Shown here: piece after piece, positions 1-5,739 of the stretch
How the letters are laid out: every line of letters starts with the position of its first letter
How positions within the stretch are numbered: position 1 is the stretch's first letter
NCBI GenBank assembly: GCA_903882725.1
Contig: CAIRYF010000143.1
Location: 1 to 5,739, forward strand
Direction: 5' to 3'
Source of the DNA: an uncultured Simplicispira sp.
GTDB taxonomy: Bacteria > Pseudomonadota > Gammaproteobacteria > Burkholderiales > Burkholderiaceae_C
Length of the DNA stretch: 5,739 bases
Notes under the pieces: generated by a model
Database searches by the model: none
Told to the model about the DNA's origin: nothing
What the model saw: only the letters and a program-made list of their open reading frames with translations
Position numbers and translations under genes: made by a program

Positions 1-1953
1 CGCCACAGCCGGGTTGTTGGCATCGGTGCTGTAGAGGATGACAGCGCCGTCACACAAGCGCGCCAAGTCGGCTACGGCAGGCTCGTCGGCATTGAGCACC
101 GCTGCGCCGCTGGGCAGCACCACATCGACTTGGGTGCGCAACACTTTGCCCATTTGCGCCGCTTCTTTGATATCGAACTCGGCCAAACCTTCAAAGCCGT
201 CCATATCGGTGACGACGCCGACGGTACAGCGGTCGTAGGCCAAACCGTCTTGCAAGATAGTGCGGGCGTCGTTTTCAATCACCGCCGCTTGCACCATTTG
301 GCTGACCAGCAGACGGTGTGCGCCTTCCCAATGGGCGCTGTCGCGCTGATCGACGCAGCGCTGGTTCATCCACATCCCGTTTTTGCAGGCCAGGCCGGTG
401 TAATGTCCGCTTAGGTGCGACAGCCACGCCACCAAGCGCGCCACGGTGGCGGTATCGCGCGTGCCGGCGACGCCGACCACCGGAATGCGGCCAGCCTCTT
501 GGCCCGGTGGGCTTTCTTCTAGGGGAAACAAATGCTCGGCAATCGCCTGCCCCACCGGGCGCGAGGCACCCACGGCAGGCTTCAGGTGCATCAGCAGACC
601 CGGCCCGGCGTTGACTTCAACAATCGCGCCGCCCTGCGCGTGCAGCGGTTTGGAGATGTCCTGCGCCACCATGTCGATGCCAGCAATGTCCAGCCCGACC
701 ACGCGGGCGGCCAACTGGGCGATGTAAGCCACCTCTGGGTGTACGTCATCGGTGCAATCGACCGCCACGTTGCCATTGCGCTGCACCACAATTTGACGCC
801 CGGCGACGGGGACAGCGTCGTGTGTCAGGTCTTGGCGCTTAAGCTCCAATTGGACGGCCACGTTGCTGTGTACGTCAATGACTTCAAGCGGGTATTCCTC
901 TTCGTGGCCACGGCGTGGGTCAGAGTTGAGTTGGGCGTCGATCAGCTCCACCACACTCGAATGGCCGTTGCCAGTGATGCTGACCAGCTCGCCGCGCGCC
1001 GCTGCCACCACTTTGCCGCCAACTACCAGCAGACGGTGCTCGTCGCCGGGAATAAAGCGCTCAACCATCACGTCGCTGCCTTCGGGGTAGGCGACATGGT
1101 AGGCGGCTTCGATGTCGTGCTGCTTGCGCAAATCCAGTGTCACACCGCGGGCGTGGTTGCCGTCTGACGGTTTGACCACCACCGGCAGGCCGATACTTTG
1201 TGCAGCTTCCCAGGCTTCTTCAGGGCTGTTGACCACTTGGCCTTCAGGCACCGGCACGCCGCAGGCTTTGAGCAAGCTTTTGGTCAGGTCTTTGTCGCTG
1301 GCAATGCCTTCGGCGATAGCGCTGGTGAATTCGCTCTCTGCCGTCCAAATGCGCCGCTGCGATGCGCCATAGCCCATTTGCACCAAATTGCCGTCGTTGA
1401 GGCGAATATGCGGAATGCCCCGGTCGCCGGCGGCGGTGACGATGCACGCGGTGCTGGGGCCAAGGTAGCGGTCATCGACCTCGGTGCGTACCCGCGCCAC
1501 AGCGGCATTGACATCAAACGGCTCGTCGTTGATGGCTGCCATGATCAATTGGTGGCCTTGCGCCAGCGCCATACGGGCCACTTGCTCTTCGCGGGCGCGA
1601 AATACCATGCGGTAGACGCCATGCTGGCTGGTAGAGCGCGTTTGGCCAAAGCCGGTGGGCATACCGGCCAAATTGAGCAGCTCGATGACGATGTGCTCCA
1701 GCACATGGCCGCACCAAGTGCCTTCTTGCAAGCGCTGCAAAAAGCCCCCACGCTCGCCAACGCCGCAGTGGTGCTCGATCAGTGCGGGCAGCCATGCCGT
1801 CAGCCGCTCGTTAAAACCGGGTAACTGGTGGGACGGAAAGTCTTCCAGCGCCCCCAAATCAAGCCAGACTTCCAGCACAGGGCGGTAAGTCCAAATATTG
1901 GGCCCGCGCAGGTAGTTGATGCGCAGCAGTTCGATGTCTTTAATTTTGGGCAT
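1..1953 (-). CDS. cphA': Cyanophycin synthetase homologue, CphA2/CphA'-like (3' end outside the window)
   Basis: A cytoplasmic ATP-dependent enzyme that builds cyanophycin (multi-L-arginyl-poly-L-aspartate) or joins beta-Asp-Arg units. The frame is open for 651 codons from ATG (1953-1951) to the left edge, with no stop. The start gives MPKIKDIELLR then YLRGPNIWTYRP, a typical family N-terminus; no clear Shine-Dalgarno precedes it. Domains: N domain about 1-160, with an HVLEH (HxxEH) motif at 83-87; ATP-grasp about 215-485, with VVVKPSDGNHARGV ending at 271 and EVNAGPG at 446-452; Mur-ligase-like domain from about 490. In that last domain the expected GTNGKTT P-loop reads GTRDTAT (497-503), so the lysine is lost. 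The TARGGILR block reads NDARTILQ (561-568), and the Asn...Asp-His block reads TDMDGFEG (582-589). Retained family features include GLAYDRC (570-576) and VLNADEP. I infer an active ATP-grasp site and an inactive Mur-ligase site, as described for CphA2. A full-length CphA1 partner may lie further left; this cannot be seen. Confidence 0.93.
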   Translation of the reverse strand, partial: MPKIKDIELLRINYLRGPNIWTYRPVLEVWLDLGALEDFPSHQLPGFNERLTAWLPALIEHHCGVGERGGFLQRLQEGTWCGHVLEHIVIELLNLAGMPTGFGQTRSTSQHGVYRMVFRAREEQVARMALAQGHQLIMAAINDEPFDVNAAVARVRTEVDDRYLGPSTACIVTAAGDRGIPHIRLNDGNLVQMGYGASQRRIWTAESEFTSAIAEGIASDKDLTKSLLKACGVPVPEGQVVNSPEEAWEAAQSIGLPVVVKPSDGNHARGVTLDLRKQHDIEAAYHVAYPEGSDVMVERFIPGDEHRLLVVGGKVVAAARGELVSITGNGHSSVVELIDAQLNSDPRRGHEEEYPLEVIDVHSNVAVQLELKRQDLTHDAVPVAGRQIVVQRNGNVAVDCTDDVHPEVAYIAQLAARVVGLDIAGIDMVAQDISKPLHAQGGAIVEVNAGPGLLMHLKPAVGASRPVGQAIAEHLFPLEESPPGQEAGRIPVVGVAGTRDTATVARLVAWLSHLSGHYTGLACKNGMWMNQRCVDQRDSAHWEGAHRLLVSQMVQAAVIENDARTILQDGLAYDRCTVGVVTDMDGFEGLAEFDIKEAAQMGKVLRTQVDVVLPSGAAVLNADEPAVADLARLCDGAVILYSTDANNPAVA

Positions 1954-2069
1954 AGGGGTGGAATTGTGCGCTCGCGGCTTTGTCAGCGGACGGGCAGGTT
2001 CAGGCGTTAAATGCAGCATGGCGCGATGCCGAAGACCCTGGCGCCGCCAGGAGCAAAAAAAACAAACCC
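1954..2069. promoter_or_regulatory. Divergent intergenic region between cphA' and the ABC transporter gene
   Basis: These 116 bp separate the two divergent starts and must hold the promoters for both directions unless transcription enters from elsewhere. On the plus strand a TTGTCA (1980-1985) resembles a -35 box, but the nearest -10-like hexamer, TTAAAT (2007-2012), is about 21 bp away, which is too far for an ordinary sigma-70 promoter. ATGCAGCAT (2011-2019) is a short palindrome. A perfect inverted repeat lies at 2037-2051, and an A-rich run follows at 2055-2062. No promoter can be assigned with confidence. The region role is inferred from gene orientation, not from a recognised binding site. 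Confidence 0.5.
2037..2051 (+). repeat. Perfect inverted repeat (6-bp arms, 3-nt loop) beside the ABC gene start
   Basis: CCTGGC (2037-2042), loop GCC, GCCAGG (2046-2051). In the plus-strand transcript this is a GC-rich hairpin whose 3' arm shares AGG with the AGGAG (2049-2053), the best Shine-Dalgarno-like sequence before the transporter ATG at 2070. It is followed by an A run, not a T run, so it is not an intrinsic terminator for plus-strand transcription. On the minus strand the T run lies before the hairpin, so it is not a terminator there either. It could mask the ribosome binding site or serve as a protein-binding site; both ideas are inference. Confidence 0.5.
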
Positions 2070-4412
2070 ATGCAACATGATTCTGTAAACGCCTCAGGTG
2101 TTTTGGCGGACTTTTCACTGTCCGCAGTGCAAGCGGTGCTTGCCCCCCATGAAAACGCGCTGACCACCTTAGAGGTTGACCTGAGCGCTGATCTGCACTT
2201 TGCCACTGGCCGTGTCATCTTGACCGAGCAGCGCCTATTGGCCTGCGAGCCCGGCACCAACGTGTGGCGCCACTGGCACATTGCGCAAGGCCTGCAATTG
2301 CGCCTGCTGGAGCACGGCGGCGTGGGCACGCTGGAGCTGCACAACCGCACACAGCGCTTGGCGCTGTGGCGCTTCACACTCGGAATGCACGCAACTGCGC
2401 TGCGGCTGGTGCAGCGCTTTGACCAACAACTGGCGCGCTTGGCGCACCGGGCTGATAACCAAGCGCAGGCACACACGCACGCAGGTGCAGGTGCAGACGA
2501 ATACGAAGATGAGGCGCAGTGCCCCACTTGCCAGAGCGTGCTGCCACCTGACACCGAAGACTGCCCAGTGTGCGCGCGCACCCAGCCAGCACAAACTTCC
2601 ACCTGGGTGTTGCTGCGCCTATGGCGCTTTGCACGGCCCTACCGGGGACAACTGGCCGCTGGTTTTGCGCTGACCATGGCCTCGACCGCTGCCACGCTGG
2701 TGCCGCCGTATCTGACGATTCCGCTGATGGACGACATTCTGATTCCGTTCCAAAACGGCCAGAAAATTGAACCCGGCTTGGTGCTGTTGTACCTCTCGGG
2801 CCTGCTGGCCTCGGCTTTGCTGGCTTGGGGGCTGGGCTGGGCACGCACCTACATCTTGGCGCTGGTGTCCGAGCGCATTGGTGCCGATTTGCGCACCACC
2901 ACCTACGAACATTTGCTGCGCCTGTCGCTGGACTACTTTGGTGCCAAGCGCACCGGCGACCTGATGTCGCGCATCGGCTCCGAGACCGACCGTATCAACG
3001 TCTTTTTGTCACTGCACGCACTGGACTTTGTCACCGACGTGCTGATGATTTTTATGACGGCGGCTATTTTGTTTTCCATCAACCCGTGGCTGGCGCTGGT
3101 CACGCTGGTGCCGCTGCCATTCATCGGCTGGATGATCCACACCGTGCGCGACCGCCTGCGCACCGGCTTTGAAAAAATCGACCGCGTCTGGTCTGAAGTC
3201 ACCAACGTGCTGGCCGACACCATTCCGGGCATCCGCGTGGTCAAAGCCTTTGCGCAAGAAAAGCGCGAAGCGCAACGTTTTCACGACGCCAACCAACGCA
3301 ACCTGCAGGCCAACGACAGGCTCAACAAAACGTGGTCTTTGTTCTCGCCAACGGTGTCACTGCTGACTGAAATGGGCCTGCTGGTAGTCTGGGGCTGTGG
3401 TATTTGGCTGGTGGCACACAGCCAAATCACCGTGGGTGTGCTCACCGCATTTATCGCCTATATCGGGCGCTTTTATGGCCGACTTGACTCGATGAGTCGC
3501 ATCGTCTCGGTGACGCAAAAGGCCGCCGCCGGGGCCAAGCGTATTTTTGACATCCTTGACCACGTCAGCAACGTGCCCGACCCGGCGCAGCCGGTCAAAA
3601 TGGCCAAGGTGCAAGGTGCCATTGCGCTGCGCCAAGTGGGCTTTCGCTATGGCAGTCGGGCGGTGATTAAAAAGCTCGATTTGGATATTCGCCCTGGGGA
3701 GATGATCGGCTTGGTAGGCCACAGCGGTTCGGGCAAAAGCACGCTGGCCAATTTGATTTGTCGTTTTTACGACGTCAGTGACGGCTCCATTCAACTCGAT
3801 GGCGTGGATATTCGCCGTTTGGCGCTGGCCGATTACCGCCGCCATATTGGCTTGGTATTGCAAGAGCCGTTTTTATTCTTTGGCACGATTGCCGAGAACA
3901 TTGCCTACGGCAAACCCGACGCCACGCGCGCCGACATCATGGCCGCTGCCCGCGCCGCACACGCGCACGAATTTATCTTGCGCTTGGCGCACGGCTACGA
4001 CTCGCTGGTGGGTGAGCGCGGCCAAGGCCTGTCGGGCGGCGAGCGCCAGCGCATCAGCATTGCGCGCGCCCTGTTGATTGACCCGCGCATCTTGATCCTC
4101 GACGAAGCCACCTCTGCCGTGGACACCGAGACCGAGAAAGAAATCCAAAAAGCGCTGGACAATCTGGTGCAAGGGCGTACCACCATTGCCATTGCGCACC
4201 GCTTGTCGACGCTGCGCAAAGCCGACCGGCTGGTGGTGATGGATCGCGGCGAAATTGTTGAAATCGGCCCGCACGATGAGTTAATGGCCCGTCAAGGTGC
4301 CTACTGGCGTTTGTACGAAGCCCAAGCGCGCCGCGCCGAAGAGGACGCCCAAGCCGCAGGCGTGTTGCTGCACGCTACCCCGATGACCCCGATTCAAAGC
4401 CAAACCCCATGA
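2070..4412 (+). CDS. Cyanophycin metabolism-associated ABC transporter (PH-like, zinc ribbon, TMD, NBD)
   Basis: An inner-membrane ABC exporter-type half-transporter of 780 residues, expected to work as a homodimer; substrate unknown. Order: soluble PH-like region about 15-125 (beta-rich, with GRVILTEQRLLA at 47-58 and a closing helix); a His/Ala/Gly/acidic linker; zinc ribbon CPTC (151-154) and CPVC (165-168); six predicted membrane helices about 193-470; nucleotide-binding domain about 515-750. The NBD is complete: Walker A GHSGSGKST (550-558), Q-loop Q598, signature LSGGERQ (654-660), Walker B ILILDEA (674-680), D-loop SAVD (682-685), H-loop H710. Common exporters lack about 180 of these N-terminal residues. 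The frame opens upstream to a TTG at 1980; I chose ATG 2070 because the extra stretch looks like non-coding DNA and AGGAG lies at 2049-2053, although its 16-nt spacing is long. The gene diverges from cphA' and overlaps the DUF1854 gene by 4 nt. The family, as I recall it, is named for co-occurrence with cyanophycin genes; transport of a cyanophycin-related compound is inference. Confidence 0.92.
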   Translation: MQHDSVNASGVLADFSLSAVQAVLAPHENALTTLEVDLSADLHFATGRVILTEQRLLACEPGTNVWRHWHIAQGLQLRLLEHGGVGTLELHNRTQRLALWRFTLGMHATALRLVQRFDQQLARLAHRADNQAQAHTHAGAGADEYEDEAQCPTCQSVLPPDTEDCPVCARTQPAQTSTWVLLRLWRFARPYRGQLAAGFALTMASTAATLVPPYLTIPLMDDILIPFQNGQKIEPGLVLLYLSGLLASALLAWGLGWARTYILALVSERIGADLRTTTYEHLLRLSLDYFGAKRTGDLMSRIGSETDRINVFLSLHALDFVTDVLMIFMTAAILFSINPWLALVTLVPLPFIGWMIHTVRDRLRTGFEKIDRVWSEVTNVLADTIPGIRVVKAFAQEKREAQRFHDANQRNLQANDRLNKTWSLFSPTVSLLTEMGLLVVWGCGIWLVAHSQITVGVLTAFIAYIGRFYGRLDSMSRIVSVTQKAAAGAKRIFDILDHVSNVPDPAQPVKMAKVQGAIALRQVGFRYGSRAVIKKLDLDIRPGEMIGLVGHSGSGKSTLANLICRFYDVSDGSIQLDGVDIRRLALADYRRHIGLVLQEPFLFFGTIAENIAYGKPDATRADIMAAARAAHAHEFILRLAHGYDSLVGERGQGLSGGERQRISIARALLIDPRILILDEATSAVDTETEKEIQKALDNLVQGRTTIAIAHRLSTLRKADRLVVMDRGEIVEIGPHDELMARQGAYWRLYEAQARRAEEDAQAAGVLLHATPMTPIQSQTP

Positions 4413-4906
4413 GCACCCCTGAACTGTCCCGCGCCCTGCAAGCACCCTTGCAACTACAGCGCAACCCGCATGGCCGACTGGTGCTGACTTTGCCCGACGG
4501 CACCGTACACACCGACGTGGCACCGGTGCGCGCCTTTCCGATTGCCGCGCCGGACGAGGGTTTGTCGCTTATCGGCAGCGACGGCCATGAACTGCTGTGG
4601 CTAGAGCACTTGACCGATGTGCCCGCGCCAGCGCGCAGCCTGTTAGAAGAAGAACTGGCGCTGCGCGAGTTTGTGCCGGTGATTGACAAAATTTGCAGCG
4701 TATCGAGCTTTTCGACCCCCTGCACCTGGACAGTGGAGACCGATCGCGGCGCGGCGCAGTTGCTGCTCAAAGGCGAAGAAGACATCCGCCGCCTGAGCGG
4801 GCGCAACGCGCTGTTGATTGCCGCTGGCGATGGCGTGCAATATGCGGTGCGCGACACCAGCGCCCTGGATAAAACCTCACGGCGTCTGCTGGAGCGGTTT
4901 TTATGA
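4409..4906 (+). CDS. DUF1854 family protein, cyanophycin metabolism-associated
   Basis: A 165-residue soluble protein with no signal peptide or membrane helix. It matches what I know of DUF1854: VRAFPIAAPDEGLSLI at 40-55, a Gly-His-Glu turn at 59-61, LLEEELALREFVPVI at 78-92 (the Glu-Leu...Arg-Glu-Phe-x-Pro core), then WTVETDRG at 107-114, EEDIRRL at 123-129 and a C-terminal LDKTSRRLL at 153-161. Function is unknown. Pfam describes this domain at the C-terminus of some ABC transporter proteins and suggests ligand binding. Here it is a separate gene whose ATG overlaps the transporter TGA as ATGA, so translational coupling and a physical or functional partnership with the transporter are likely. 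No independent Shine-Dalgarno stands out before 4409 (the preceding bases are AAACCCC), which fits coupled translation. Two cysteines (96 and 105) show no metal-site spacing. Confidence 0.88.
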   Translation: MSTPELSRALQAPLQLQRNPHGRLVLTLPDGTVHTDVAPVRAFPIAAPDEGLSLIGSDGHELLWLEHLTDVPAPARSLLEEELALREFVPVIDKICSVSSFSTPCTWTVETDRGAAQLLLKGEEDIRRLSGRNALLIAAGDGVQYAVRDTSALDKTSRRLLERFL

Positions 4907-4992
4907 GTGCTTGCTTGCCCCGCAGCACAATAGAAAAAAGTCCTTAGATATGTTTCAATGGTCAATCTAGCAACCCACCAGAGGCCACTGCC
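4907..4992. other. Short intergenic gap after the DUF1854 gene
   Basis: This 86-bp stretch is visibly more A/T-rich than the flanking genes, especially at 4928-4970. AT-rich hexamers such as TAGAAA (4931-4936) and TAGATA (4945-4950) lack a well-spaced -35 partner. I see no hairpin with a T tail that would end the ABC/DUF1854 transcript. The next gene could therefore be read from upstream or from its own weak promoter here. Confidence 0.35.
4980..4984 (+). promoter_or_regulatory. Ribosome binding site for the 144-residue protein
   Basis: AGAGG with an 8-nt spacer to ATG 4993. This good spacing supports the chosen start and supports the small downstream gene being truly translated. Confidence 0.6.
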
Positions 4993-5427
4993 ATGCAAAT
5001 ATCATCTGTAAATCGAATGCCTTCTTGGCAATCGCTGGGCGCTGATGTGTACTCCACCGGAGCCTCTGGCCCGGCGGCGGTGCGGCCCATTCAAGCGCCC
5101 AACCCGGTGGAGTCGATGGATAGACTGGGCGAAGGTGCCATCATCAAAACGCCCGACAAGCCGTCTGCCCCCGACACACCCAACCGGGACTGGACAGAAG
5201 CCAAGAAACCAGAAGCCACCAAAGAGCCGCAAGAGGTGGTCAAAGAGCCGGTTCATAAGCAATTGCTTGACCAAATGCGCGAGATGTGGCGCACCAGCGG
5301 CAGCGCCCTTGAACTAGCACAAGACATCAATAAAGTCACGCTGTCTGAGCGCATGGCACTGCAGGCTAAAAACAACGAGTCTTTGACTTACACCGACCCC
5401 AGCATCAAGCGCCCTGGTCGGCCTTGA
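4993..5427 (+). CDS. Hypothetical protein, 144 residues, Pro/Lys/Glu-rich centre
   Basis: I do not recognise this protein. It has no cysteine, no signal peptide and no membrane helix. Residues 1-50 are polar with small residues (MQISSVNRMPSW, then STGASGPAAVRP). Residues 52-88 are very rich in Pro, Lys and Glu (KKPEATKEPQEVVKEP) and probably disordered. Residues 86-128 look helical and amphipathic (HKQLLDQMREMW, then ALELAQDINKVTLSERMALQ), and the tail is basic with prolines (SIKRPGRP). This disordered linker plus helical C-terminus would suit a small interaction or scaffold protein, but that is only a description. It lies 86 bp after the DUF1854 gene on the same strand, with its own ribosome binding site, and ends 10 bp before the convergent EF-hand gene. 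A link to cyanophycin cannot be shown. Confidence 0.75.
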   Translation: MQISSVNRMPSWQSLGADVYSTGASGPAAVRPIQAPNPVESMDRLGEGAIIKTPDKPSAPDTPNRDWTEAKKPEATKEPQEVVKEPVHKQLLDQMREMWRTSGSALELAQDINKVTLSERMALQAKNNESLTYTDPSIKRPGRP

Positions 5428-5437
5428 TCTGCTATTT

Positions 5438-5739
5438 TCAGGGTTCTTTTTGGCTTTGCGCTGCCCGCTCGCGTTGGCGCTCACGCTCGGCGCGGTACAC
5501 CACCGCATAGGCGCGCACTTCTTCGTAGCTTAAGTAGTTGTCGTGATTGGTATCGGCATCGCTGAACGCCGCTGCCAAGCGCGGAAACAGCGCCACCTCG
5601 GTGCGGCTGATTTTGCCGTCACCATTAAAGTCCAGTAGCTTAAAGTCGCGCATGGCTTTGATTTCGCCCTTGCTCAGGGGCGCGCCGTCGGGACTGGCGG
5701 GACTGGCGGGGGCCGCCTGTTGGGCGCCGGCCACAGCCG
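5438..5739 (-). CDS. EF-hand calcium-binding domain protein (5' end outside the window)
   Basis: About 100 C-terminal residues of a small protein with a pair of EF-hands; the frame is open to the right edge. A GTG at 5734-5732 could start it, but the preceding visible codon is also sense and the residues AVAGAQQAAPASPASP look like the end of a signal peptide followed by an Ala/Pro linker, so I treat the gene as 5'-partial. First loop DFNGDGKISRTE (5632-5597): Asp, Asn, Asp, Ser and Glu at loop positions 1, 3, 5, 9 and 12, the canonical ligand pattern. Second loop DTNHDNYLSYEE (5554-5519): the same ligands, with Asn replacing the usual Gly at position 6. The tail is highly charged (RAERERQRERAAQSQKEP). 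Proteins of this type are usually exported calcium binders in proteobacteria; export here is inferred because the N-terminus is not visible. Stop TGA lies at 5440-5438. Confidence 0.85.
   Translation of the reverse strand, partial: AVAGAQQAAPASPASPDGAPLSKGEIKAMRDFKLLDFNGDGKISRTEVALFPRLAAAFSDADTNHDNYLSYEEVRAYAVVYRAERERQRERAAQSQKEP
5691..5708. repeat. Two tandem copies of a 9-bp unit inside the EF-hand gene
   Basis: GGACTGGCG occurs at 5691-5699 and again at 5700-5708. On the coding (minus) strand this gives the Pro-Ala-Ser-Pro-Ala-Ser-Pro linker between the presumed export signal and the EF-hands. It is an in-frame microduplication that may vary in copy number between strains. Confidence 0.6.

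Noticed and set aside
445..465. The P-loop change as a sequencing error or pseudogene lesion
   Set aside because: The frame is intact for 651 codons, several adjacent codons differ, and other Mur-ligase motifs are lost in step. This fits a diverged paralogue better than an error.
532..1824. Two long plus-strand open frames (532-1167 and 1198-1824) opposite cphA'
   Set aside because: Their products have no recognisable domain and lie antisense to a clearly conserved cyanophycin synthetase. They are shadow frames of GC-rich coding DNA.
1980..2069. N-terminal extension of the transporter from TTG 1980
   Set aside because: A rare start codon without a Shine-Dalgarno, giving a non-conserved-looking Ala/Lys-rich stretch across the hairpin. 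ATG 2070 is more plausible, though not proven.
2000..2602. A 200-codon minus-strand open frame opposite the transporter N-terminus
   Set aside because: Its product is rich in Ser, Cys and Arg with no domain pattern. The opposite strand encodes a coherent PH-like and zinc-ribbon region.
4911..4936. TTGCTT / TAGAAA as a sigma-70 promoter for the 144-residue protein gene
   Set aside because: The spacer is about 14 bp and both hexamers match poorly.
4950..4970. Mini-frame ATG...TAG of six codons in the gap after the DUF1854 gene
   Set aside because: No ribosome binding site and no sign of a leader-peptide role; an ATG and a stop this close are expected by chance.
5412..5451. Possible intrinsic terminator: CCCTG (5412-5416) pairing with CAGGG (5439-5443), followed by TTCTTTTT
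   Set aside because: The stem is only 5 bp with a 22-nt loop, which is too weak to call despite the T-rich tail.

Overview
The window looks like a chromosomal stretch from a betaproteobacterium, most likely Burkholderiales and perhaps Comamonadaceae. This rests on GC-rich codon use, the type of cyanophycin synthetase present, and its pairing with an ABC transporter and a DUF1854 protein. Genus cannot be fixed from the sequence alone. No rRNA, tRNA, CRISPR array, insertion sequence or phage feature is visible, and coding density is high throughout.

Layout. (1) Positions 1-1953, minus strand: the first 651 codons of a cyanophycin synthetase homologue whose 3' end lies beyond the left edge. Its N domain and ATP-grasp domain look complete. 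The Mur-ligase-like domain has lost the P-loop lysine and other nucleotide-site residues, which points to a CphA2/CphA'-type enzyme with one working ligase site. (2) Positions 1954-2069: a divergent intergenic region carrying a perfect 6-bp inverted repeat that overlaps a Shine-Dalgarno-like AGGAG. (3) Positions 2070-4412, plus strand: a large ABC exporter half-transporter with an unusual soluble front end (PH-like region, then a four-cysteine zinc ribbon). (4) Positions 4409-4906: a DUF1854 protein overlapping the transporter stop by 4 nt (ATGA), so probably translationally coupled. (5) Positions 4993-5427: a 144-residue, proline/lysine/glutamate-rich protein I do not recognise. (6) Positions 5438-5739, minus strand: the C-terminal part of a small two-EF-hand protein, convergent with the previous gene and open at the right edge.

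How the genes may work together. Cyanophycin is a cytoplasmic nitrogen/carbon reserve made of a poly-aspartate backbone with arginine side chains. The synthetase here and the divergently transcribed ABC/DUF1854 pair form a recurring cyanophycin neighbourhood. As I recall, both transporter and DUF1854 families carry database names of the type 'cyanophycin metabolism-associated', but no substrate is established. The most interesting unknown in the window is what this transporter, with its zinc ribbon and coupled DUF1854 partner, does for cyanophycin metabolism. The last two genes have no evident link to that pathway.
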